Below, in pieces: positions 35,219 to 44,157 of a stretch of DNA of 64,000 bases (positions within the stretch are counted from its first letter, which is position 1; each line of letters opens with the position of its first letter). The stretch comes from Lachnospiraceae bacterium (GTDB lineage: Bacteria; Bacillota; Clostridia; Lachnospirales; Lachnospiraceae). The translations under genes and the position numbers were made by a program. Where the stretch lies: the NCBI GenBank assembly GCA_025758065.1, contig CP107199.1, positions 2,577,501 through 2,641,500 on the forward strand. The letters are read 5' to 3'. The notes under the pieces are model-generated. The model was given only the letters and a program-made list of their open reading frames with translations. It had not been told where the DNA came from and made no database searches.

Positions 35219-36997
35219 ATGACCGCTGATCTTATCATTAAAAACGCTAATGTCTTTATGACCTACAGACAGTGTTTTGAAAAGCGGGATGTGGCAGTTG
35301 CAGGGGAAAAGTTTTATTGCGTTTCCCCTGCAATTGTTTATCCTGGGGTGAAGACCATTGATGCCAAAGGAAAATATATGATCCCTGGTCTGATCGATAT
35401 CCATATGCATATTGAAAGCTCTATGACAACACCGGTGGAATTTTCCAGAGTCACACTTCCCTATGGTGTGACTACTGTTGTGGCAGATGCTCATGAAATA
35501 GCTAATGTGTTTGGCGTGGAAGGCATAAAAAGCTTTATGAGCCAGAAAACAGAACAGGATATTTTCTGGGCGATCCCTTCCAGCGTACCGGCTACTAATG
35601 AAATGTTGGAGACACCGGGAGCCTTTCTTTATCCTGAGGATGCAGCGAAAATAGCTTCGGCTCCGGGGGTGCTCTGCCTGGGAGAGATAATGAACTTTAA
35701 GGATCTTTGTGCTGAAGGGTACAGTAAGACAAGGGAGATGATCCGGCTTTGCAGGCAAGCGGCGCCTTTGATGCGTATTGAAGGCCATTGTCCGGGACTT
35801 TCCGGGGAAGACTTAAACCGCTTTATCTATGAGGGGGTGGATGCGGACCACACTCAGCAGACAACTCAGACTGTATTAGAAAAAGCGGATCTTGGAATGT
35901 TTTTGGAGCTGCAGCTTAAGTCTTTGCGGCCGGAAGTAGTAAAGGTTGTCTGTGATAAGGTATTATATGAAAATGTAGCTCTGGTCACTGATGACACCAT
36001 GGCAGATAAGCTGGCAGAGAGTCAGTTAAATGGGATTGTAAAGAACGCTGTAGAAGCTGGTATGCCTGTAGAAAAGGCAATCTACTGTGCTACATGGACA
36101 CCTGCAAGGAGGATGCATTTAGATGACCGGGGAATGATCGCACCGGGAAAGATTGCAGATTTTGCTCTTTTAGAATCTCTTGAAGAAATGCAGCCGGTCA
36201 TGGTATTTAAAAGTGGAAGCTGCGTATATGAAAAAGGTGTACTGGAAGAAGAACAGGCAGAAATACAGGCGGGAAAGCTGACAGAAAAGCAAGTAGAAAA
36301 GGTTTTTTCTGTGGGAGATTTCCCGGAGCATTTTTATCATTCGGTCCACTGCCGGTCGGCTGTAAAAGAGGATTTTCAGATCAAAGTGGAAAATCGGTCG
36401 GCTGTTTTTGCAGAGGTAAATGTGATAAAAATATCGGATTTTGGCACTGCCACAACACCTGTTACACGGAGATTATCTGTTAAAAACGGATATATCTGCT
36501 GGAAGGAAGCAGGACTGTCCCTGGCAGTAGTGTATGAGCGTCATGGAAAAAATGGAAATATAGCCAAAGCGCTGGTAGAAGGCACCTTAAAAACGCCGGG
36601 AGCAGCAGCAACTACCTGGTCTCATGACAGCCACAATCTTCTTGTTGTGGGAAATAGCGAGGAAGATATGGAACTTGCCCAGAAAAAGGTGAGAGAGCTT
36701 CAGGGAGGATATGTGGTGTATGCTGGTGGAAAGCTGGCGGCGCAGACAGCTCTTCCTATAGGGGGCATTTTATCGGATCAGCCGATGTCTGTTCTGGGAG
36801 AACAGCTGGGGCAGGTGCGAAAGGCTATGGAAGATCTGGGCTATGACAATAATAATGTGATCATGTCCATGTCTACATTGTGCCTTCCGGTATCGCCAAG
36901 ACTGAAGCTGACGGATTTCGGATTGTTAGAGGTAAAGACCCAGGAGAAAGTGCCTTTAATCCAGAATTATTTTGATAAAAATGGAATGAGGATCTGA
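35219..36997 (+). CDS. ade: Adenine deaminase
   Basis: 592 residues, full length for bacterial Ade/AdeC enzymes that convert adenine to hypoxanthine and ammonia. The metal-binding HxH lies in GLIDIHMHIESSM (near residue 62). The C-terminal family domain ends with a region containing MSMSTLCLPVSPRLKLTD. GGAGAG precedes ATG 35219. Being in an operon with an ABC importer and a second amidohydrolase, it probably acts on an imported purine. The next gene begins two bases after its stop. Confidence 0.92.
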   Translation: MTADLIIKNANVFMTYRQCFEKRDVAVAGEKFYCVSPAIVYPGVKTIDAKGKYMIPGLIDIHMHIESSMTTPVEFSRVTLPYGVTTVVADAHEIANVFGVEGIKSFMSQKTEQDIFWAIPSSVPATNEMLETPGAFLYPEDAAKIASAPGVLCLGEIMNFKDLCAEGYSKTREMIRLCRQAAPLMRIEGHCPGLSGEDLNRFIYEGVDADHTQQTTQTVLEKADLGMFLELQLKSLRPEVVKVVCDKVLYENVALVTDDTMADKLAESQLNGIVKNAVEAGMPVEKAIYCATWTPARRMHLDDRGMIAPGKIADFALLESLEEMQPVMVFKSGSCVYEKGVLEEEQAEIQAGKLTEKQVEKVFSVGDFPEHFYHSVHCRSAVKEDFQIKVENRSAVFAEVNVIKISDFGTATTPVTRRLSVKNGYICWKEAGLSLAVVYERHGKNGNIAKALVEGTLKTPGAAATTWSHDSHNLLVVGNSEEDMELAQKKVRELQGGYVVYAGGKLAAQTALPIGGILSDQPMSVLGEQLGQVRKAMEDLGYDNNNVIMSMSTLCLPVSPRLKLTDFGLLEVKTQEKVPLIQNYFDKNGMRI

Positions 36998-36999
36998 AA

Positions 37000-38340
37000 G
37001 TGAAAACGATCATTCAAAATGGAATTGTAGTGACCATGGATCAGCAGATGCATGTGTGGGATCATGGTTATGTGATAATAGACGGAACAAAAATTGTGGA
37101 AGTAGGACCTGAAAGTGGGCTGATGGATAGAAAGGCAGTTTTGTCCCGGGCAGGAGAAATCTGGCAGGAAAAGGATGCCCGAAGAGGGATCATCATGCCG
37201 GGAATGATCAATACCCACAGTCATCTGGGGATGATTCCTTTCAGAGGCTTGGGGGATGACTGTAAGGATCGTTTGCGGGTATTTCTGCTTCCTATGGAAT
37301 CTCAGGCAATGGACGGGGAGCTGGCAGCGGCATCTGCCAGATATGGCATTTGTGAACTGCTGCTTTCCGGTGTGACTACGGTTCTGGATATGTATTATTT
37401 TGAGGAAAAAGTAGCCCATGTCATGGATCAGATGGGTATCCGGGGAATTGCAGGGGAGACAGTTATGGAAGATGCCACATGTGATTCATCTTGTGCAGAG
37501 GAAGCTCTGGAACAGGGGGTGGATCTAATACGGACTTACAGAAACCATCCAAGAGTGAAAGGTGCACTGACCCCACATGGAACTACTACCTGCAGTGGAG
37601 AACATATGAAAATGGCGTTGGAAGAGGATATAAAGGGAAATACGGTTTTTACCCTCCATACTGCGGAAATGGATTATGAAATAACGTATCTGGCAGAAAA
37701 ATACCAGATGAGCCCTGTGGAGTACCTTAATTCCCTGGGGCTTTTAGGAGCACATACGCTGACAGCCCATAGTATCCGCCTGACAGAGACAGATTGCAGG
37801 CTGCTGGCGGAAACGAAAACCAATGTAGCCCACTGTATTGGTTCCAACACTAAGGCAGCAAAAGGAGTGGCACCGGTAGCGCAGCTTCGCAGTCTGGGAG
37901 TGAATGTAGGTCTTGGTACGGATGGACCTGCCAGCGGAAATACGCTGGATCTGTTTACCCAGATGCGTATGTGTGAAAATTTCCACAAAAACACCTTAAA
38001 GGACAGAAGCGCTTTTCCTGCAAAAGAGATTGTAAAAATGGCAACCATTGAAGGCGCAAAAGCTTTAGGACTGGGAGATGTGACCGGTTCTTTAGAACTT
38101 GGAAAAGAGGCGGATCTGGTGATCATCGAAACAGATTCTTCTAATATGTTTCCTGTATATGATCCTTATTCAGCTTTGGTCTACAGTGCCTTTGCGTCTA
38201 ATGTACGGGATGTATATATATCCGGAAAGTGCCTGGTAGAAGAAAAAAGGCTGGTAAAAGAAAATCTGGCAGATATCCGGATGGCTCTGAGAGAGAACAT
38301 GGAACGGACAAAATTTAAAGAAATGAAGGCTCTGACCTGA
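37000..38340 (+). CDS. TrzA/AtzB/MtaD-type amidohydrolase (deaminase or chlorohydrolase family)
   Basis: 446 residues in the amidohydrolase superfamily. Metal ligands and signatures: NTHSHLGMIPFRG, LHTAEMD, LTAHSIRLTE and GTDGPASGNTLDLF. Relatives deaminate S-adenosylhomocysteine, methylthioadenosine, guanine or related heterocycles. GTG 37000 is the start; GAGGA in the end of ade is its ribosome site. It probably adds a second deamination step to the operon. The exact substrate is not readable. Confidence 0.85.
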   Translation: MKTIIQNGIVVTMDQQMHVWDHGYVIIDGTKIVEVGPESGLMDRKAVLSRAGEIWQEKDARRGIIMPGMINTHSHLGMIPFRGLGDDCKDRLRVFLLPMESQAMDGELAAASARYGICELLLSGVTTVLDMYYFEEKVAHVMDQMGIRGIAGETVMEDATCDSSCAEEALEQGVDLIRTYRNHPRVKGALTPHGTTTCSGEHMKMALEEDIKGNTVFTLHTAEMDYEITYLAEKYQMSPVEYLNSLGLLGAHTLTAHSIRLTETDCRLLAETKTNVAHCIGSNTKAAKGVAPVAQLRSLGVNVGLGTDGPASGNTLDLFTQMRMCENFHKNTLKDRSAFPAKEIVKMATIEGAKALGLGDVTGSLELGKEADLVIIETDSSNMFPVYDPYSALVYSAFASNVRDVYISGKCLVEEKRLVKENLADIRMALRENMERTKFKEMKALT

Positions 38341-38369
38341 TGGTTGGGGCCTTTTTTGCCTCAAATAGG

Positions 38370-38396
38370 AAAAGCCACCAGAGCAGGTGGCTTTTT
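38370..38396 (+). terminator. Bidirectional terminator
   Basis: AAAAGCCACC/GGTGGCTTTTT with an AGAGCA loop lies between the amidohydrolase gene and the convergent membrane protein gene. A second GGCCTTTTTT hairpin lies just before it. Confidence 0.9.
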
Positions 38397-38415
38397 CTGT
38401 ATGTACATACAGGTT

Positions 38416-39069
38416 TTATTTACTTAATACAGACACAAATTCCACTTTCTTATCAATAGCTTCCCCGATCAGTCCAATGGTTTTTCCCATGGTAAAAGCT
38501 GCGGCTACAGTACCAATGCCAAGGCCGGAAATATGTCCCAGGCAGAGGAAAGTCATACAGGCGGTAAGAAAAAGGCAGGTTACGTCAAAGGTGATCTTGA
38601 CTTTTGGGTAAGGGCGTTTGATGATCCCGGAGAGGTCTCTTGGAAACAGGTCAGTTGGGATGACCGGGAGTTTGCAGCGGTTAGAAAGGGCGATACCGAA
38701 GCAGAGGATCAGATAACTTGCTGCAAAATAAAATATCCGGAGGGGAATGGTAAGAGGCAGAGTGTTGATCCAGACTTCATGGATATCTACCATTTTTCCA
38801 AAAGCAAACCCTGCTACAAAGCTGAACAAATAGCTGGGAACAAATCTCTTTTTTAAGAGCATCAGGCTTAAAACCAGAAGCCCCTGGAAAATATAGGTCC
38901 AGGTTCCAAGGGTCAAAGCCGGAAATACAAGGGAAAAGGCATAGGGGACGCTGGAAATAGCGGAAATGCCGGAGCCGGAGCGCAGCATTAAAACAACGCC
39001 CATGCTGTTGATCAGGATAACGATCAGCAGGGCAAGTTCTCCGCGAAGAGTGACTTTTTTCTGATTCAT
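38416..39069 (-). CDS. YczE/YyaS/YitT-like integral membrane protein
   Basis: 217 residues with about five hydrophobic helices. The start RGELALLIVILINSMGVVLM and the GSGISAISSVPYAFS segment are like the YczE group of Firmicute membrane proteins, and a repeated IGTVAAAFTMGKTIG glycine motif lies near the end. Transport or regulatory roles have been suggested for relatives but none is established. It stands alone between a terminator and a wall-protein promoter. Confidence 0.75.
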   Translation of the reverse strand: MNQKKVTLRGELALLIVILINSMGVVLMLRSGSGISAISSVPYAFSLVFPALTLGTWTYIFQGLLVLSLMLLKKRFVPSYLFSFVAGFAFGKMVDIHEVWINTLPLTIPLRIFYFAASYLILCFGIALSNRCKLPVIPTDLFPRDLSGIIKRPYPKVKITFDVTCLFLTACMTFLCLGHISGLGIGTVAAAFTMGKTIGLIGEAIDKKVEFVSVLSK

Positions 39070-39284
39070 AACAATTCTCTCTTTTCTTTTGTAGATTCAT
39101 TAATAAAAATTCTTAAAAATGGGAGATATTGCGAAAAAATCCGCAACATCCCCGATTATACTCTTACTTTATAAGATTTTCAAGACAGAGCATTTTTACA
39201 TTTTTCAGGAAAAGATTGATAAAAAATACACAAGCATAAACGAAGAAAGAACGAACTGAAAGAATTTCGTCAGAAATGTGTAAG

Positions 39285-39313
39285 TTGGAAAATAGGATAG
39301 CCTGTGTTATACT
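39285..39313 (+). promoter_or_regulatory. Probable promoter of the wall-binding DUF1266 gene
   Basis: TTGGAA (39285-39290), a 17-bp spacer and TATACT (39308-39313), about 30 bp before the ATG. Confidence 0.55.
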
Positions 39314-39345
39314 GTGTTTGAGGATAAACGAGAGGAAGAGATTTT

Positions 39346-40248
39346 ATGGATAGAAAATTTTTCAGACATATAGGAGGTATGATGCTTCTGGTCTGTAGTC
39401 TGGCAGTGATAAGTCCTGTGACTGCATTTGCCGGCTGGCAGAAAGAAGGCGATACCTATGCCTATTATGAAGATGATGGTACCAGAGTGGTAAATGCCTT
39501 CCGCAAATCTGGAAACCAGTGGTTCTATCTGGATGAGGATGGACATTTATTAAAGAACTGCGAGCGGGAGATCGATGGTAAGGTATATGTTTTTAATGAG
39601 AGAGGTGCTGTTGTTCCATCTGCTGCAAAAAAGTCAGGTGGGAGCAAAGAAAGCGCAGATTCTGATTTTTCCGCCATCAGCAGCAGACAGCAGTATCTGA
39701 ATAAGACAGCTAATCCTTATATGAACAATAAGACAATCCAGTGGATCAATGCCACCTGTGCTATCCTTACAAGGCATAATGCAGGAAATATCCGCGCATT
39801 TGGAGGCAGCCTGAAATTGGATGGAAAAGAGGAAAACGGAGCAGAACTGGATAAAACCACCAGAGAGCAGACAAGAAAGATGTTAAAGCAGAGCTGGGGG
39901 GTTACAGACAGGGCATCAGCAGATGAAGCATTGGAAGAACTTCTTGATTCTGCAAAAGACAGTGGTTCTGCCTGGGATTACAGCCGTGTGGAGTCTAATC
40001 TGGGATTTTATTATCTGGCAGATTATTATACAGAAAAAGAAGCACTGGATAAGGCACTGGAAGTGGCAAAGGAGATCCAGGAATGCTTTGGTTCATGGGA
40101 TGATTTTGTAGATAGTTATTTGGAAGGATATGAGGATGCTACAGGTGACAGCTCCGGTGAAAGAGCAGAACTGTATGAAAACCTTAAGGCCAGCCAGTGG
40201 AATCCATACTCTGTAAGCTGGAATACAAAATTAAAGAAGAATTGGTAG
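39346..40248 (+). CDS. Secreted cell-wall-binding repeat protein with DUF1266 domain
   Basis: 300 residues. Signal peptide ending FAG, then two or three choline-binding-type repeats (GWQKEGDTYAYYEDDGTRVV; GNQWFYLDEDGHLLKN; KVYVFNERGAVV) to about residue 85, a Ser/Lys linker, then a DUF1266 domain (~115-280) with WGVTDRASADEALEELL and LGFYYLADYYTEKEA. It is probably surface-attached. DUF1266 has no known activity. AGAGGAAGAG precedes the ATG. Confidence 0.8.
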   Translation: MDRKFFRHIGGMMLLVCSLAVISPVTAFAGWQKEGDTYAYYEDDGTRVVNAFRKSGNQWFYLDEDGHLLKNCEREIDGKVYVFNERGAVVPSAAKKSGGSKESADSDFSAISSRQQYLNKTANPYMNNKTIQWINATCAILTRHNAGNIRAFGGSLKLDGKEENGAELDKTTREQTRKMLKQSWGVTDRASADEALEELLDSAKDSGSAWDYSRVESNLGFYYLADYYTEKEALDKALEVAKEIQECFGSWDDFVDSYLEGYEDATGDSSGERAELYENLKASQWNPYSVSWNTKLKKNW

Positions 40249-40257
40249 GTACTATTT

Positions 40258-41244
40258 ATGAAATGGGGAATTTTAGCAACAGGAACGATAGCAAGAAAAT
40301 TTGCAGACACAGTAAACCATATGGATCCGGAAGCTGAAAAGCTGATAGCCTGTGCATCCCGTAATCTGGAGCATGGAAAAGCTTTTGCAGAAAAATACGG
40401 GATTCCAAAGGTTTATGGCAGTTACGGGGAAATGATGACAGATAGTGAAGTAGAAGCAGTTTATATCGCTACTCCTAATAATCTTCACTATGAAAACTGC
40501 CGTATGTGTCTGGAAGCAGGAAAACATGTTCTTTGCGAAAAGCCATTTACCCTTAGTACAGAGCAGGCGCAGGAACTGTTTGATCTGGCAGAAGAAAAGG
40601 GCCTGTTTATTATGGAAGCTTTCTGGATCCGTTTTCTACCTGCCTACGATAAGCTTCGTGCCATGCTTCGGGATGGTGTGATCGGAGAGGTAAACCGGAT
40701 CACTTCCCAGTTTGGTTTTGTGGCAGAAGGCGCCAGGAGAGAGCGGAAATTTAAGTCAGAACTGGGCGGAGGTGCCTTGTTGGATATTGGCATCTATAAT
40801 CTGGGATTTTTCCATATGATCACAGAAACAGCACCGGAAGGTTTTCAGTCAGAAGTCCATATGACAGAATATGGAACGGATGATTACAGCGAAATAGAAC
40901 TGGAATATCCAGGCGGCTGCAGCGGTCATTGCATCCAGGCTATTGGAAAGCAGCTGGATCGTAATGCCCGTATCGAAGGCAGCGAAGGCGTTATTACAAT
41001 AGCAGATTTCCAGTTTTTACAGGAATTTACAGTACAGTTAAAAGATGGCACTTCTTATATTGTAAAAGAGCCATTTAAGATCAATGGTTTTGAATATGAG
41101 ATCGCAGAGACCAGCCGCTGTGTCAGCCGGGGCATGTGTACCAGTGACCGGTATACAAAAGAGGATTGCCTGGCAGTTTTACGATTGATGGATGATATCA
41201 GGGATTCCTGGGATATGATTTTTGAAGCGGAAATGGAAAAATAA
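40258..41244 (+). CDS. Gfo/Idh/MocA family NAD(P)-dependent oxidoreductase
   Basis: 328 residues. An N-terminal Rossmann domain (GILATGTIARKFADTVN) and the catalytic EKPFTLSTEQA motif near residue 95, then a C-terminal alpha/beta domain with the GGGALLDIGIYN segment. It acts on a sugar, inositol or dihydrodiol-type substrate, which cannot be specified. It follows the wall protein by nine bases and may share its transcript. Confidence 0.9.
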   Translation: MKWGILATGTIARKFADTVNHMDPEAEKLIACASRNLEHGKAFAEKYGIPKVYGSYGEMMTDSEVEAVYIATPNNLHYENCRMCLEAGKHVLCEKPFTLSTEQAQELFDLAEEKGLFIMEAFWIRFLPAYDKLRAMLRDGVIGEVNRITSQFGFVAEGARRERKFKSELGGGALLDIGIYNLGFFHMITETAPEGFQSEVHMTEYGTDDYSEIELEYPGGCSGHCIQAIGKQLDRNARIEGSEGVITIADFQFLQEFTVQLKDGTSYIVKEPFKINGFEYEIAETSRCVSRGMCTSDRYTKEDCLAVLRLMDDIRDSWDMIFEAEMEK

Positions 41245-41281
41245 AAAGAATTGCATATAAAATAAAAAACTCACAGAAACA

Positions 41282-41323
41282 AAAAGAGAAAGAAAATGGC
41301 GATGGTCATTTTCTTTCTCTTTT
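41282..41323 (+). terminator. Perfect bidirectional terminator
   Basis: A 17-bp perfect stem (AAAAGAGAAAGAAAATG and its complement) with an eight-base loop lies between the convergent oxidoreductase and L25 genes. Confidence 0.92.
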
Positions 41324-41341
41324 AAATTTTTATCCGTATTT

Positions 41342-41944
41342 CTATTTGGCAGCAGCTTTTTTATCAGCTGTGGCAGTATCATCTGTTTCTTCATCATCAT
41401 CTGTCTTGACAAAATCAGCAATATGGAACAGCTGGGTATCACCAGGAGTGGAAACATTTACCCCTTTTTCTTCCAGTTTCAGGTCTTTTACGTACATGTT
41501 CTTTGTACCTGACGGAAGTTTTGCCAGGTCGATCTCAACAGGATCCAGAAGATGAGCCGGGTCTGCTTTATAATGAATTTCAGAAAGTTCCGGTTCAAAG
41601 ACACCCTGAACGATCTCTTCGTTGAGAAAATGCACCGGAACAGTAGCGGATACTACTTCACCGGCAACTAGTGCCTGAAAGTCCAGAGCCAATACCTTTT
41701 TAAGCATTGGGTCATAATCAATATTTTTAACCATGGCGTTTACAGTCTCGCCTTCAATGTCCAGAGCAGCCTGTGCCCCTTCTTTTGCGTCCTTCATAAA
41801 ACGCAATGCTTCTTTTTCTTCAAATTTTAACGCGATATTTTCTTTCATTTCCTTACCATATAAAACACCGGTAACAAAACCTTCACGTCTTAATTTTTTT
41901 GCCTTTACCTGGGGATCTCTTTTTTCTGCTTTTAACGTTATCAT
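41342..41944 (-). CDS. rplY: Ribosomal protein bL25 (Ctc form)
   Basis: 200 residues: an N-terminal 5S-rRNA-binding domain (KAKKLRREGFVTGVLYGKE) and the C-terminal TL5-like domain of the long Ctc form (VQGVFEPELSEIHYKADPAHL; LPSGTKNMYVKDL), ending in an acidic and Ala/Lys-rich tail. AGGAGG precedes the ATG. A TATAAT box on the minus strand (42020-42025) is its probable -10. It is the last host gene before the prophage. Confidence 0.93.
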   Translation of the reverse strand: MITLKAEKRDPQVKAKKLRREGFVTGVLYGKEMKENIALKFEEKEALRFMKDAKEGAQAALDIEGETVNAMVKNIDYDPMLKKVLALDFQALVAGEVVSATVPVHFLNEEIVQGVFEPELSEIHYKADPAHLLDPVEIDLAKLPSGTKNMYVKDLKLEEKGVNVSTPGDTQLFHIADFVKTDDDEETDDTATADKKAAAK

Positions 41945-42281
41945 AACGATTGCCTCCTATCTGTGTAGCTGTGTAGATTCGAGAGCTTTTATGAAGAAGT
42001 TCTTTTTTGCACTGACTGTATTATAGCACTTTTAGAGAAAATGGAATGACGAAAAAGTGACAAAAATTTGTGACTTAGAAAAATAAAATTGTGAATATTT
42101 AATCTGCAAATTTAAAGATACTAAAGGGATATGCAACCTTAATGAATTTTAAAAACTTTACTGTTTTGAAGTAAACGGAATTGAATGAAAATCGCGTAAA
42201 AAGCAAGGTTTTATGCGGTTTTCTTCAATATCCAGTCTTTAGAACTCTTTAGAAAAAAGAAGTATTCTTTGGGTCTATTGG
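41945..42281. other. Host-prophage boundary region; probable left attachment side
   Basis: 337 bp without a gene. The first ~80 bp hold the rplY leader and a minus-strand TATAAT (42020-42025). The rest is AT-rich with no recognised gene and leads to the 3' end of the integrase. The host-phage junction should fall between about 42,030 and 42,281. The core sequence cannot be fixed because the right end of the prophage is outside the window. Confidence 0.5.
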
Positions 42282-43427
42282 TCACAATAAAGTCACAAAA
42301 CATTCTTTATCAATTTTTTCAATTTCTATTTTCAAATCTTTTAAATCACGGTGGCCGTAAACACGGTTTGTTACATCAGTACTAAAAGAATGTCCAAGCA
42401 TGCGCTTTCGGTCATTCTCATTTATATGGCTATCTTCACAAAGTTTGGAAAAAGTGTGTCTGCAATCGTGAGGAGTATGTTTTTCTATTCCAAGCTGCGC
42501 TAAAACCTGATACATGTTCTGCCTGAAAGCTGGGGCAGATTGTGATAGAAGGGTGCCATATAATTTGTACCGGTGCTGTACCAGTGGATAGATCGCAGAA
42601 TGAATGGGGACGATTCTATTTTTTCCAGCCTTTGTTTTTATTCCACCTTCAAAATATCCGTTTTCCAGGTCAATGTGTAATTTTCGTACTTCATTGATAC
42701 GCCAGCCAGAATAACAGAGTATCAGAAGCAGTTCTACTACATCATTATCAGAATGACACCATAAGGTCATCAAGTCTCGTGGTGTGAATGGGATACCATG
42801 TTCATCATCCTCATCTTTGTTTATCGTAAGATTACGACTATAATTTTTGTCTGAAATATCCATATCAACAGCAAAGTCACACATCTGGCGAAAAAGATTT
42901 AAGATTAATTCAATGCTGCTACGCTTCAGAGGACAGCTGTCAAGAACGGTTTGAAAATCAATCGCTCTTAAAGAATTCCAGGGGCGGTCATGCAGAACAG
43001 CACTGTTTTTGTAAGCGGCACGCATGGAATCTTTGCTACTTTGTGAGAATGTGCTTCCTGCATGGTATTTGGAATCATAGAAAAGCTGATAAACATCAGC
43101 AAATGTCTTAGGCTTTTCTGGTGGAGTTACACCCTTGATCAGGCTGTAGTCTGCCATGAGCTTCTGGACCAGAGTATCCAGATCCTTTTTGTCTTCAGAT
43201 AATACTTCCAGATCCTTTTCCATGCCAGGCTTATAAGTACCGGCTTTGTAGGCGGTCAGTATGATGAAGCCCTTCATCCAGTCATCAACGTAACAGAGGG
43301 CTGCAGGGCGGTCACCATCGATATTTGCAGGCGGATGGACTGCGTATGGGTTCTTCCGGTTCTTTCCCAGGTAGCGGATGGAGCCGTAGCCGTTGGGAAG
43401 GCGGCTATGCTTTTTTCTTCTTGGCAT
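42282..43427 (-). CDS. int: Phage tyrosine site-specific integrase
   Basis: 381 residues. An N-terminal Arg/Lys-rich segment and arm-binding domain, a SAM-like core domain (~115-200) and the catalytic domain with all active residues: Arg in GWRINEVRKL, Lys in TKAGKNR, HxxR in HDCRHTF, His in LGHSF and Tyr in NRVYGH. GGAGAAATGATAT precedes the ATG. It marks the left end of the prophage, with its 3' end facing host DNA. Confidence 0.95.
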   Translation of the reverse strand: MPRRKKHSRLPNGYGSIRYLGKNRKNPYAVHPPANIDGDRPAALCYVDDWMKGFIILTAYKAGTYKPGMEKDLEVLSEDKKDLDTLVQKLMADYSLIKGVTPPEKPKTFADVYQLFYDSKYHAGSTFSQSSKDSMRAAYKNSAVLHDRPWNSLRAIDFQTVLDSCPLKRSSIELILNLFRQMCDFAVDMDISDKNYSRNLTINKDEDDEHGIPFTPRDLMTLWCHSDNDVVELLLILCYSGWRINEVRKLHIDLENGYFEGGIKTKAGKNRIVPIHSAIYPLVQHRYKLYGTLLSQSAPAFRQNMYQVLAQLGIEKHTPHDCRHTFSKLCEDSHINENDRKRMLGHSFSTDVTNRVYGHRDLKDLKIEIEKIDKECFVTLL

Positions 43428-43514
43428 ATATCATTTCTCCTTTGATTGGATTGCGACGTCGCAATGATGGATTCCTCTGTTTTGAGGTAAAAATGGGTAC
43501 AAAAAAGACGCCCC

Positions 43515-43643
43515 TTGCGCAGACGCCCTGGAGATGATATAATTCAGGTGTTCAAGCTGGATTAATCATAACCGGAGCAATCTGGTAAGAGAAAATCTAT
43601 GTGAAAGCCGTTCGGTACGCCAATACCGGGCGGTTTTTCATTT
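43515..43643 (+). ncRNA. Candidate structured small RNA beside the integrase
   Basis: A promoter (-35 TTGCGC 43515-43520, 17-bp spacer, extended -10 TGATATAAT 43535-43543) points away from the integrase. About 25 bases later comes a six-base-pair hairpin ACCGGA-GCAA-TCTGGT (43571-43586) with a GNRA loop, then a terminator stem (43607-43636: CCGTTCGGTA/TACCGGGCGG) with a T-run. No ORF of useful length lies inside. The predicted transcript is about 90 bases. Confidence 0.5.
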
Positions 43644-43701
43644 ACTTTACAAATTGTTGTATATAACTAAATGATATGATATTATAAGTATAGATAATAA
43701 A

Positions 43702-44121
43702 TTATACGAGCCTGCGGATAGCAGAAACGATGGAGTCTGTGTTCCATCCAACAGTCTCATTGGCATACAAAGATACATATGCGGGCATCATAGTATTGCC
43801 CCATGGACGGATGCCGAGAATTGGCTTGCCCATTCGCACAGATTCATCAATTTCATATTGCATCCATTCGCGATAAGAAGTGTACATACCTGCAATGACG
43901 ATTGTTATTTGAGATGGGGCGATTTTTTGCGTGATAAGCCTTCTGATTTCAGCATTTGTGGCTGGTGTTCCTGCTGGGAACAGAGGTTTCTCACGTGGGG
44001 CTGAATAATTGCGATATGAAAAGTAATTGGCATTATTCAGCAATTTAACAAGATTGTCGTAATCGGCACCATATTTCCATGCGTGGCTGATAAATAATCT
44101 GTAATCGTATAAAGTTGGCAT
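43702..44121 (-). CDS. ThsB-like TIR-domain protein (Thoeris-type)
   Basis: 139 residues, essentially one TIR-like domain of the Thoeris ThsB/DUF1863 group: DYRLFISHAWKYGADYDNLV at the start, the YRNYSAPREKPL segment, REWMQYEIDESVRMGKPILG (likely active-site glutamate in YEI) and VGWNTDSIVSAIRRL at the end. Family members sense phage and make a nucleotide signal that activates an effector. GAAAGGAG precedes the ATG. It follows the two-TM DUF4231 gene on the same strand, with a 60-residue gene in the opposite direction between them. No ThsA gene is present. Confidence 0.85.
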   Translation of the reverse strand: MPTLYDYRLFISHAWKYGADYDNLVKLLNNANYFSYRNYSAPREKPLFPAGTPATNAEIRRLITQKIAPSQITIVIAGMYTSYREWMQYEIDESVRMGKPILGIRPWGNTMMPAYVSLYANETVGWNTDSIVSAIRRLV

Positions 44122-44157
44122 TTGGTTCTCCTTTCAATTATTATGAGGTGATTAAAT

